Below are positions 1-4,916 of a DNA stretch of 9,817 nucleotides, in pieces. The stretch is taken from positions 1-9,817 of the forward strand of contig JAUWQS010000040.1 of NCBI GenBank assembly GCA_030610915.1, read 5' to 3'. Made by a program: the position numbers and the translations under genes. The notes beneath the pieces are model-generated. The model saw nothing but the letters and a program-made list of their open reading frames with translations. It was not told the origin of the DNA and made no database searches. Within the stretch, counting starts at the first letter, position 1, and each line of letters starts with the position of its first letter. The stretch is from Pseudomonadota bacterium. GTDB lineage: Bacteria > Desulfobacterota > Syntrophia > Syntrophales > JADFWA01.

Positions 1-40
1 CTTCATGCCTTTGTACTGTCAACTCGTAAATTCGTTTCAT
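1..40 (-). CDS. possible 5' end of a leftward gene cut by the window edge (unidentified; perhaps four-helix-bundle/S23 type)
   Basis: Reading leftward from an ATG at 40-38, the frame is open to the window edge and gives MKRIYELTVQRHE. A purine-rich GGGAGAG lies directly upstream (41-47), closer to the start than is ideal. The pattern (short charged start, then a D/E-L-x-V-like phrase) recalls the N-termini of four-helix-bundle proteins of the S23/intervening-sequence family, which often sit beside short repeats in environmental bacteria, but thirteen residues cannot identify a family. A related, frameshifted copy of the same start lies at 1340-1369. This could equally be non-coding repeat DNA. 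Confidence 0.25.
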   Translation of the reverse strand, partial: MKRIYELTVQRHE

Positions 41-47
41 CTCTCCC

Positions 48-84
48 AAATTTCTAATTTCCAATTTCAAGCCGTGAATGGCTA
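48..84. repeat. GAAATTN heptamer repeat, left inverted copy flanking rsmE
   Basis: Read on the minus strand, 70-48 holds three heptamers in tandem (GAAATTG, GAAATTA, GAAATTT) preceded by a TAGCC..GGCT segment. The 23 bases at 48-70 are the exact reverse complement of 1102-1124. The match continues through 84 with one substitution and a 7-base indel, so rsmE lies between inverted copies. The segment 71-84 contains a small AGCC/GGCT stem. Confidence 0.8.
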
Positions 85-195
85 AGATTCACAATCACTT
101 TTACATACCGGAGTTTGCCCCTATTTATTGAGCTATTACTAAATATTACTTTTACCATATCACATAAGCGTCCTATACCAAAACGAAAATATATA

Positions 196-204
196 TGCTA
201 TACT
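196..204 (+). promoter_or_regulatory. putative extended -10 promoter for rsmE
   Basis: TGCTATACT at 196-204 matches an extended -10 (TGn followed by TATACT, five of six to consensus). No good -35 is visible at the expected distance. The start point would be near 211, giving a leader of about 95 bases that includes the hairpin TCCGG/CCGGA (216-230) and the repeat at 241-280. It is the best rsmE promoter candidate in the AT-rich stretch 100-210. Confidence 0.4.
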
Positions 205-240
205 TCATAATCTAATCCGGACAAGCCGGAACCAGGAAAT

Positions 241-280
241 GGTTCACGTTTCACGTTTTTTAGCCACTGAACCGTGAACC
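241..280. repeat. TTCACGT heptamer inverted repeat
   Basis: GGTTCACG (241-248) pairs exactly with CGTGAACC (273-280). Inside the left arm TTCACGT occurs twice in tandem (243-249, 250-256), so this repeat also has a 7-base period. It lies in the rsmE leader, 27 bases before the start codon, and could fold in the mRNA. No T-run follows, so it is not an intrinsic terminator. Confidence 0.65.
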
Positions 281-307
281 TGAATAGTCAAAAGAGGTAA
301 AGCGAAA

Positions 308-1078
308 TTGACGGCGCCAAGAATCTATTTTCCTCAAAAAATGCAGGATGGTGACAGGGTAAAATCAGGAAGTGAAAACCTGCGCTATATAAAGACAGTT
401 CTCCGGCTCAAAAGGGGAGACACTTTAATACTCTTTGACGGGATGGGTTCCGAATATGAGGCAATTGTCAGAGATTTTACCACTCAGGACATAATCTTAG
501 AAATCACAAAAAAGAAGGAGACTCAAGTTGATCACTCAATAAGAATCACTCTGGCTCAGGCGCTTCCGAAAGGGAATAAGATGGATTTTATTATCAGGAA
601 GGCCTCTGAACTCGGAGTGAGCAGGATAATTCCTTTCATATCCTCAAGATCGATACCCAGACCATCCGGTGATAGAATCCGTCTTAAGACATCAAGATGG
701 AAAAAGATAGCCATTGAGGCATCCAGAAAGTGCGGGAGAGGAAACATCCCGGAAATTACAGATATAGTCACCTGTAATGAGGTTCTGCAATGGCCGGAAG
801 ATAAGTTTCTGAAAATAATCTTTTGGGAAGAGGAGTCCAACACGGGAATAAAAGAGATATTACGTGATAAAAAGTATGAAGGGACAACCGATTTTTTCTT
901 AATAGTCGGTCCCGAGGGCGGATTTTCAAGGGAGGAGGTTGAAATGGCCTCCCGGGCTGGTTTCCTGTCGGCAAGTCTTGGCGGATTGGTTCTGATGGTT
1001 GAAACAGCCGTCCTTGTCATACTTTCTATACTTCAATACGAGAAGGGGAACTTTGGCGTCACGGCTAAAAAGGAATAG
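308..1078 (+). CDS. rsmE: 16S rRNA (uracil(1498)-N(3))-methyltransferase RsmE
   Basis: RsmE uses S-adenosylmethionine to methylate N3 of U1498 in the decoding region of 16S rRNA, acting on the assembled 30S subunit. The 256 residues match the family in length. The N-terminal PUA-like part is residues 1-75; the knotted SPOUT domain follows with QALPKGNKMDFIIRKASELGV (84-104), EASRKCGRGNIPEI (137-150) and LIVGPEGGFSREEVEMA (198-214). The TTG start is chosen because MTAPRIYFP matches the usual N-terminus and AGAGGT (292-297) sits ten bases upstream. The final cofactor-loop motif is odd: the family usually has LGxRILRTETA, here residues 224-234 read LGGLVLMVETA, losing both arginines and the threonine. 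The frame is intact. The gene stands alone between inverted repeats. Confidence 0.93.
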   Translation: MTAPRIYFPQKMQDGDRVKSGSENLRYIKTVLRLKRGDTLILFDGMGSEYEAIVRDFTTQDIILEITKKKETQVDHSIRITLAQALPKGNKMDFIIRKASELGVSRIIPFISSRSIPRPSGDRIRLKTSRWKKIAIEASRKCGRGNIPEITDIVTCNEVLQWPEDKFLKIIFWEEESNTGIKEILRDKKYEGTTDFFLIVGPEGGFSREEVEMASRAGFLSASLGGLVLMVETAVLVILSILQYEKGNFGVTAKKE

Positions 1079-1080
1079 GA

Positions 1081-1124
1081 TAGCCGTTCACGGCTTGAGA
1101 CTTGAAATTGGAAATTAGAAATTT
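1081..1124. repeat. GAAATTN heptamer repeat, right inverted copy flanking rsmE
   Basis: It begins three bases after the rsmE stop. AGCCG/CGGCT forms a small hairpin (1082-1095), followed by GAAATTG, GAAATTA and GAAATTT in tandem (1104-1124). It is the inverted counterpart of 48-84, with an extra seven bases near 1098. A third block of the same heptamers, inverted and in a different order, is at 1375-1397. Confidence 0.8.
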
Positions 1125-1132
1125 AGGTAGTA

Positions 1133-1166
1133 CCCACAAAGCAGTGCAGATGTGGGAATACTGCAC
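1133..1166. other. potential H-type pseudoknot (or two alternative hairpins)
   Basis: Two perfect 6-bp stems interleave: CCCACA (1133-1138) with TGTGGG (1151-1156), and GTGCAG (1144-1149) with CTGCAC (1161-1166). The connecting loops would be 5, 1 and 4 bases, workable for an H-type pseudoknot. It lies just inside the repeat-bounded segment 1102-1397. Whether it is transcribed, and from which strand, is unknown; the stems could also be alternatives rather than simultaneous. Confidence 0.4.
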
Positions 1167-1339
1167 AAAATGAACATCGAACAATGAGAAATGCAAATAC
1201 TAAAATAAGAAATGCAGGGTGTTTTTTCATTTTTAAATTTAATATTTACATTAATAAGTTTGCAGGATGGATTACGCGAAGCGAAGCTATCGAAAGCTCT
1301 TTGTGGCTGCGCCAACACAACAAAGAACGATTGGGAAAG

Positions 1340-1369
1340 ATGAAACGAGTTGACAGTACCAGAGTATGA
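1340..1369 (+). pseudogene. decayed copy of the gene start seen at 40-1
   Basis: The sequence TTGGGAAAGATGAAACGA and what follows, to about 1371, aligns with the minus-strand reading of 47-1. An 8-base block between two CGA triplets is missing relative to the left copy, which shifts the frame and gives a stop after nine codons (MKRVDSTRV). The simplest reading is a degenerate repeat copy with a slippage deletion. It may never have been coding. Confidence 0.3.
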
Positions 1370-1374
1370 ATGCC

Positions 1375-1397
1375 AAATTTCCAATTTCTAATTTCAA
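1375..1397. repeat. GAAATTN heptamer block, inverted
   Basis: On the minus strand this reads GAAATTA, GAAATTG, GAAATTT, the same heptamers as 1104-1124 with the first two exchanged. With 1102-1124 it bounds a segment of about 300 bases with near-perfect terminal inverted repeats (two mismatches in 23), as in a MITE-like element. Confidence 0.7.
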
Positions 1398-1435
1398 CAA
1401 TTTTTAATTTTACTCGACTTTATTGAAAAGTTACC

Positions 1436-1888
1436 ATGTTTGAAAGTGATAATGCTGGATTCTGGCAAAGGGGAGTAGCGTTCTTAATAGATAAAACAAT
1501 ACTCTTTTTCACATCTGTGGCGCTTTTTTTGACAGGTATACTCGGTTTGACTCTGGGCCTTAACTCCCCGCCCTGTGAGTTATATACAAGACTTGCGACC
1601 GGTTTCTTAATCGCCTGCTATATGGCAACTACAGTAATAGATGTCCTGTACTTCACATATTTTCATGGCACAACCGGCCAGACCATAGGAAAGAAAATAC
1701 TCGGCATCAAAGTGGTGCAATCAACAGGGAGACCAATGACCCTTGGAATAGCATTCCTGAGATGGGTCGGATATATTGTTTCCGGATTGGTTTTCTGTCT
1801 CGGCTACATCTGGATCGCTTTTGACGAAAGAAAACAGGGATGGCACGATAAAATTGCAAGTACCTGTGTAATCAAAATAAAACCGTGA
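1436..1888 (+). CDS. RDD family integral membrane protein
   Basis: A 150-residue inner-membrane protein of the RDD family, named for conserved Arg and Asp residues; members are diverse and include proposed ion or small-molecule transporters, so no substrate can be assigned. The first motif is QRGVAFLIDK (11-20, R12 and D19). Hydrophobic segments lie at about 20-42, 52-76 and 108-129. The loop GQTIGKKILGIKVV (81-94) and the C-terminal QGWHDKIASTCVI (134-146) are typical of the family. The ATG start at 1436 fits the domain, but no strong Shine-Dalgarno precedes it, only GAAAAG, suggesting weak translation. The stop codon touches the repeat element that begins at 1887. No operon partner is visible. 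Confidence 0.85.
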   Translation: MFESDNAGFWQRGVAFLIDKTILFFTSVALFLTGILGLTLGLNSPPCELYTRLATGFLIACYMATTVIDVLYFTYFHGTTGQTIGKKILGIKVVQSTGRPMTLGIAFLRWVGYIVSGLVFCLGYIWIAFDERKQGWHDKIASTCVIKIKP

Positions 1889-2093
1889 CTACTCACGTAG
1901 TCAGGCTGAAGCTGTTTAGACTGAAGGCTGAAGGGGTCAGAAGTGCACGATTGCCGCACTTTGGTGGAAACAACTGATTCTTGCACCAAACATGGCTTCA
2001 AGGTGTGCGGTTCGACTGAGCTCGCCGAAGGGAGTACTCCTGCTTTTCCTAACAGTCTTCAGCCTTCAGTCTATCCACCTGAGTAGTTACGTA
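1887..2093. repeat. structured inverted-repeat element (about 200 bp, CTGAAGG family)
   Basis: The ends are inverted: ACTACTCA (1888-1895) with TGAGTAGT (2080-2087), and an exact 17-base pair of arms, TAGACTGAAGGCTGAAG (1917-1933) with its complement (2057-2073). The left arm contains CTGAAGG in tandem. Between the arms are AAGTGC/GCACTT (1941-1961), TTTGGTG/CACCAAA (1960-1990) and TTCG/CGAA around the palindrome GAGCTC (2011-2029), so a transcript could fold as a branched structure. A related sequence occurs at 8099-8132. No coding potential is seen. It is best described as a non-autonomous dispersed repeat. Confidence 0.65.
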
Positions 2094-2112
2094 AACCCCT
2101 GTTCAAAAATGC

Positions 2113-2141
2113 TTGACAAAATTGACGAGATTAGATAAAAG
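2113..2141 (+). promoter_or_regulatory. promoter of tRNA-Phe
   Basis: A consensus -35 TTGACA (2113-2118), a 17-base spacer and TAAAAG (2136-2141, four of six). The predicted start near 2148 is about 22 bases before the tRNA. The -35 is part of the octamer GCTTGACA, also found in two other stable-RNA-type promoters of this window. Confidence 0.65.
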
Positions 2142-2169
2142 CTACACAATTACTCAGGTTAATCTATAT

Positions 2170-2245
2170 GGGTCGGTAGCTCAGTCGGTAGAGCACGGGA
2201 CTGAAAATCCCGGTGTCGGCAGTTCAATTCTGCCCTGACCCACCA
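2170..2245 (+). tRNA. tRNA-Phe (GAA)
   Basis: A standard 76-base cloverleaf. Acceptor GGGTCGG pairs with CTGACCC with one G-T wobble. The anticodon arm is CGGGA-CTGAAAA-TCCCG with anticodon GAA at 2203-2205. The T loop is TTCAATT. Discriminator A (2242) is followed by an encoded CCA (2243-2245). It reads UUC/UUU codons. Confidence 0.97.
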
Positions 2246-2253
2246 TAAGAATA

Positions 2254-2327
2254 GTGGTCAGTGGTCAGTGGTCAGTGGTCAGTGGTCAGAGGAGTTGACC
2301 ACCGGACCACTAACCACTGACCACTGA
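2254..2327. repeat. GTGGTCA heptamer array with inverted partner
   Basis: GTGGTCA is repeated five times exactly (2254-2288). After a short spacer come inverted heptamers (TGACCAC 2296-2302, a degenerate unit, TAACCAC 2311-2317, TGACCAC 2318-2324). The halves can form a long hairpin with few mismatches. No T-run follows on either strand. The array begins nine bases after tRNA-Phe and overlaps the 3' end of the leftward sirtuin gene. Confidence 0.9.
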
Positions 2328-3124
2328 ATAACAGTATTGCCACCGATGCCAAGTCGCTCCCTGACGTTCTGCAGTATCCGTCCCGTTGCTTCGCCGGCGC
2401 CGCTATTTATGAGTACGTCGGCATTGCTGTCACAGGAGGTGGGACTTATGTTTATGATAACCAGTTTAGCTCCTGAATTCTTGGCATATATGGGCATATA
2501 GGCTGCGGGATAAACGACAAGAGAAGAGCCGATGACGATCAAAAGGTCGCAGTTGGTGGAATAGCTGGCGGCATCGGTTAATGCTTTCTGTGGCAGCGCT
2601 TCACCGAAGAAAACAACATCCGGCTTCAAGATGCCTTGACAGTTCTCACAATCTGGAACCTCTTCCTCTTTAAGGCGTTGTATCACCTCTTCCGGCGGGT
2701 AGCTTTTATTGCAGCTCAGGCATATCACCCGTCTCATATTGCCATGTAATTCAATCACCTTCTCCGCAGAATTTCCCGCCTTCTGGTGGAGGTTGTCTAT
2801 GTTCTGGGTAATGACACAGTCTAACTTGCCAAGCTTTTCCAGTTCTGCGACAGCTAAGTGGGATTGATTTGGCTGCGCATCCGCTATAAGGCCACCGCCG
2901 ATCAGAAGTTGCCACATCTTTTTCCTTGTTTCCGAACTACGTAAAAATTTCTGGATGGTAAAATCATCAGGATCAAATTGACTCCAGATTCCTCCGGGGC
3001 TGCGAAAGTCGGGGATTCCTGATTCGGTGCTCACACCGGCTCCCGTAAATACCACTATCTTTTCAGAGTCTATGATCATATCGGCCACAGCGCTGATCTG
3101 TACATTCAGGTCTTCACTTTTCAT
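2279..3124 (-). CDS. NAD-dependent protein deacylase, SIR2 (sirtuin) family
   Basis: Sirtuins remove acetyl or other acyl groups from protein lysines, consuming NAD+ and releasing nicotinamide and O-acyl-ADP-ribose. From the ATG at 3124 (281 aa) the protein shows GAGVSTESGIPDFRSPGG (28-45, NAD binding), TQNIDNLHQKAG (106-117), catalytic His127 in ELHGNM, four zinc-binding cysteines as CLSC (135, 138) and CENC (159, 162), LKPDVVFFGE and IGSSLVVYP. I prefer this ATG over an upstream GTG at 3154 because GGAGGG (3135-3140) is ten bases before it. The last 18 residues (264-281) and the stop codon come from the heptamer repeat array, so the natural end was probably near the ERLGI sequence. Substrate class cannot be told. 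The gene is transcribed alone, away from pfk. Confidence 0.93.
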   Translation of the reverse strand: MKSEDLNVQISAVADMIIDSEKIVVFTGAGVSTESGIPDFRSPGGIWSQFDPDDFTIQKFLRSSETRKKMWQLLIGGGLIADAQPNQSHLAVAELEKLGKLDCVITQNIDNLHQKAGNSAEKVIELHGNMRRVICLSCNKSYPPEEVIQRLKEEEVPDCENCQGILKPDVVFFGEALPQKALTDAASYSTNCDLLIVIGSSLVVYPAAYMPIYAKNSGAKLVIINISPTSCDSNADVLINSGAGEATGRILQNVRERLGIGGNTVIQWSVVSGPVVNSSDH

Positions 3125-3174
3125 CGTATCTTTTCCCTCCAATCTACCTACCACTACACAAAATGCAGCGGCGA

Positions 3175-3238
3175 GTCAAGCCAGGTTCCGGCATTTACTG
3201 TGATTGTGTTTGCTTTTAATCCGGCAAAACCTCTTGAC
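3175..3238. promoter_or_regulatory. long imperfect inverted repeat upstream of the sirtuin gene
   Basis: GTCAAG (3175-3180) pairs with CTTGAC (3233-3238), AGGTT (3183-3187) with AACCT (3228-3232) and CCGG (3188-3191) with CCGG (3221-3224), with a two-base bulge on the left. It lies 51 bases upstream of the sirtuin start, so it could be a leader hairpin or an operator. No protein or RNA family is recognised. Confidence 0.4.
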
Positions 3239-3340
3239 CGGTTAACTAATATTGGTGTATTCGTAAAAAGCTCCACTATACTGACACGTCGGCATTATAA
3301 TGGAAAGTAACTTAAATTTGGTTGCATTCATTTCCTTATA

Positions 3341-3360
3341 GACAGGCGAGGACGCCTGTC
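3341..3360. repeat. GC-rich palindrome (GACAGGCG/CGCCTGTC)
   Basis: Arms GACAGGCG (3341-3348) and CGCCTGTC (3353-3360) around AGGA form a perfect 8-bp stem. A degenerate copy sharing GCGAGGACGC lies at 3381-3390. This resembles dispersed REP-type palindromes. It is GC-rich within AT-rich intergenic DNA. Confidence 0.65.
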
Positions 3361-3410
3361 CTGCTATCCCCTGGCTGGGTGCGAGGACGCTTGTTCTACC
3401 CCCGTAGTAG

Positions 3411-3429
3411 GTCGGGCGTCTCGCCCGAC
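3411..3429. repeat. GC-rich palindrome (GTCGGGCG/CGCCCGAC)
   Basis: GTCGGGCG (3411-3418) and CGCCCGAC (3422-3429) around TCT form a perfect 8-bp stem. It is another dispersed-palindrome type in the same cluster as 3341-3360. No T-run follows, so it is not an intrinsic terminator. Confidence 0.65.
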
Positions 3430-3557
3430 GGAGTAACTTTTTGAGTGCTATTTCGAGGATTTTGCGATTGAGGATCGGCTAAAGATGGCCTGAAGATGAG
3501 ATGCATAAATGTGATACTTATTTCCTGACAGACCTTAAGTTACCTGGAAGTCAGATT

Positions 3558-3580
3558 TGCTCGCTCAGCGGGCATTTTTT
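3558..3580 (+). terminator. intrinsic terminator in the pfk leader
   Basis: TGCTCG (3558-3563) pairs with CGGGCA (3569-3574), one G-T pair, loop CTCAG, followed by six T (3575-3580). It is 47 bases upstream of the pfk start, and no rightward gene precedes it within 1.3 kb apart from tRNA-Phe. It may end an unannotated transcript or act as an attenuator. Confidence 0.5.
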
Positions 3581-3626
3581 GGGAAAGCGCTCGTAAAAAA
3601 CTTAGTGATAGGACAAGGAGGCTCTA

Positions 3627-4730
3627 ATGTCGATGAAGATAGCAATTTTAACGGGCGGAGGAGACTGTCCCGGTCTCAATGGGGCAATCAAGTGGGTGAC
3701 GAAGACAGCCCTCGATCCCAACTTTGTCGGGAAGCGTTCTGCCGACTTTGAAGTTATCGGTATTATGAATGGATGGAAAGGACTTACAGAGATAAATCCC
3801 GGTGACCCCAAGAGCCGTGCCGAGCATCTCATGCCCCTGGATGAGGCGGTTGTCAGGACGTGGGATCGTTATGGTGGAACTAACCTGGGAACATCGCGCA
3901 CAAACCCCTTTGACCCCAAAAACGATCGATCGGAAAAGCTGATCGAAAATATTAAAAACCTTGGGATTGATGTCATTGTGGCAATTGGCGGAGAGGATAC
4001 CCTGGGAGTTGCGCACAAGCTGCACATGCGGGGTATTAAGGTGATTGGAATCCCTAAAACGATTGACAATGATCTGTTAAGGACAGATTATTCCCTGGGT
4101 TTTGATACTGCTGTGAATGTTATTGTGGAGGAGATTGACCGGTTGCGCACCACTGCAGGTTCTCATGGGCGCATATTTGTTGTGGAGACGATGGGACGTC
4201 AGGCAGGATGGCTTGCTCTTCATGGAGGTGAATGCAGCGGCGCTTATATAATCCTGCTTCCCGAGTATCCTTTCACGATGGATCGTGTATGCCGGCTTCT
4301 CCGTGAGCGGGAGGGCAGGGAGATACGGTATAGCATTATTGTTGTGGCTGAAGGGGCAAGACCGGAAGGAATGCCGGAGTTTCACAAGGATGGGAGAGTC
4401 GATGCCTTTGGACACCGGCCCCTTGGAGGAATTGCCAGATATGTGGCGGAAGAGATAGAAAAAGAGACAGGTTTTGAGTCCCGTTACGTTATCTTAAGCC
4501 ATCTGCAGAGGGGTGGCACACCATCGGCCCACGATCGGCTCATGGCCAGATGGTTTGGCATTTCAGCGGTAGATATGATCATCAACGAGGATTTTGGACG
4601 CATGGTGAGCGTCCTGCAGCGAAAAATTATATCAGTGCCTCTCAAGGAAATTACAGACAAACTGAAACTCGTTGACGTGGATAAGTATTATGACACCGAA
4701 AGATATAACGGGCGGAGGAATATCCTGTAG
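3627..4730 (+). CDS. pfp: 6-phosphofructokinase, probably pyrophosphate-dependent
   Basis: Phosphorylates fructose 6-phosphate to fructose 1,6-bisphosphate in cytosolic glycolysis. Of 367 residues, GGGDCPGLNGAIK (10-22) is the phosphoryl-donor loop, GGEDT (121-125) the metal/donor site, PKTIDND (143-149) holds the catalytic Asp147, and METMGR-like VETMGRQAGWLA (186-197) and SHLQRGGTPSAHDR (291-304) bind the sugar phosphate. Two residues tell donor use: Asp124 where ATP enzymes have Gly (E. coli Gly104), and Lys144 where they have Gly (Gly124). Both indicate PPi, making the step reversible. The overall form suits the mixed-substrate group III PFKs. AAGGAGG (3615-3621) is five bases before the ATG; a second ATG at 3633 is also possible. 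It ends eight bases from the convergent tRNA-Glu. Confidence 0.93.
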   Translation: MSMKIAILTGGGDCPGLNGAIKWVTKTALDPNFVGKRSADFEVIGIMNGWKGLTEINPGDPKSRAEHLMPLDEAVVRTWDRYGGTNLGTSRTNPFDPKNDRSEKLIENIKNLGIDVIVAIGGEDTLGVAHKLHMRGIKVIGIPKTIDNDLLRTDYSLGFDTAVNVIVEEIDRLRTTAGSHGRIFVVETMGRQAGWLALHGGECSGAYIILLPEYPFTMDRVCRLLREREGREIRYSIIVVAEGARPEGMPEFHKDGRVDAFGHRPLGGIARYVAEEIEKETGFESRYVILSHLQRGGTPSAHDRLMARWFGISAVDMIINEDFGRMVSVLQRKIISVPLKEITDKLKLVDVDKYYDTERYNGRRNIL

Positions 4731-4738
4731 TTTTATTC

Positions 4739-4814
4739 TGGCGTCCCCACGGGGAGTCGAACCCCGGCTGCCGGCGTGAAAAGCCGGTGTCCTAGGCCAC
4801 TAGACGATGGGGAC
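4739..4814 (-). tRNA. tRNA-Glu (TTC)
   Basis: A standard 76-base cloverleaf on the minus strand. Acceptor GTCCCCA pairs fully with TGGGGAC, discriminator G, encoded CCA (4741-4739). The anticodon arm is CCGGC-TTTTCAC-GCCGG with TTC at 4780-4778. It reads GAA/GAG and converges on pfk with an 8-base gap. Confidence 0.97.
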
Positions 4815-4833
4815 GCAACAAACTGCCGAAAGA

Positions 4834-4863
4834 TTGCCTCCTAAGAGTAGTCGCTTATATATT
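4834..4863 (+). promoter_or_regulatory. putative tpiA promoter
   Basis: TTGCCT (4834-4839, four of six), an 18-base spacer and TATATT (4858-4863, five of six). It overlaps the opposing tRNA-Glu promoter, so the two polymerases would compete. It is the only rightward candidate found between the tRNA and tpiA. Confidence 0.4.
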
Positions 4864-4883
4864 GTTGTACGTTAGGATGTCAA
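4854..4883 (-). promoter_or_regulatory. promoter of tRNA-Glu (TTC)
   Basis: On the minus strand: consensus TTGACA (4883-4878), an 18-base spacer and TATAAG (4859-4854, five of six). The start would be near 4847, about 33 bases before the tRNA. The -35 lies in GCTTGACA, shared with the tRNA-Phe promoter. Confidence 0.65.
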
Positions 4884-4916
4884 GCAACAAATTACAGAAA
4901 AAGGCTGGAGGAAATA

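Larger units (their letters stand above)
1125..1435. other. intergenic repeat mosaic between rsmE and the RDD gene
   Basis: This stretch holds the pseudoknot-like sequence, a GAAATGC-rich patch (about 1185-1220), an AT-rich block (1220-1260), a GCGAAGCGAAGC patch near 1275, a decayed gene start (1340-1369) and an inverted heptamer block (1375-1397). A 61-codon frame (1184-1369) crosses it but runs through repeats and has no recognisable product, so I do not call it a gene. No convincing promoter for the downstream gene is seen. Confidence 0.5.

Noticed and set aside
556..1020. 154-codon minus-strand ORF opposite rsmE
   Set aside because: It is antisense to a well-supported gene and has no family resemblance or ribosome binding site.
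1184..1369. 61-codon plus-strand ORF between rsmE and the RDD gene
   Set aside because: It runs through GAAATGC repeats, AT-rich DNA and a decayed repeat copy, has no ribosome binding site and no recognisable motif.
1115..1384. 89-codon minus-strand ORF in the same intergenic region
   Set aside because: It covers the inverted repeats and has no Shine-Dalgarno, domain or sensible composition; explained by chance in repeat DNA.
2254..2327. GTGGTCA array as a CRISPR
   Set aside because: Units are 7 bases with no spacers, and no cas gene is present.
3234..3301. Promoter for pfk with TTGACC or the TATAAT at 3296
   Set aside because: TTGACC (3234-3239) has only a weak -10 partner, and the perfect TATAAT lacks a -35 on either strand; it is also over 300 bases from pfk with a terminator between.
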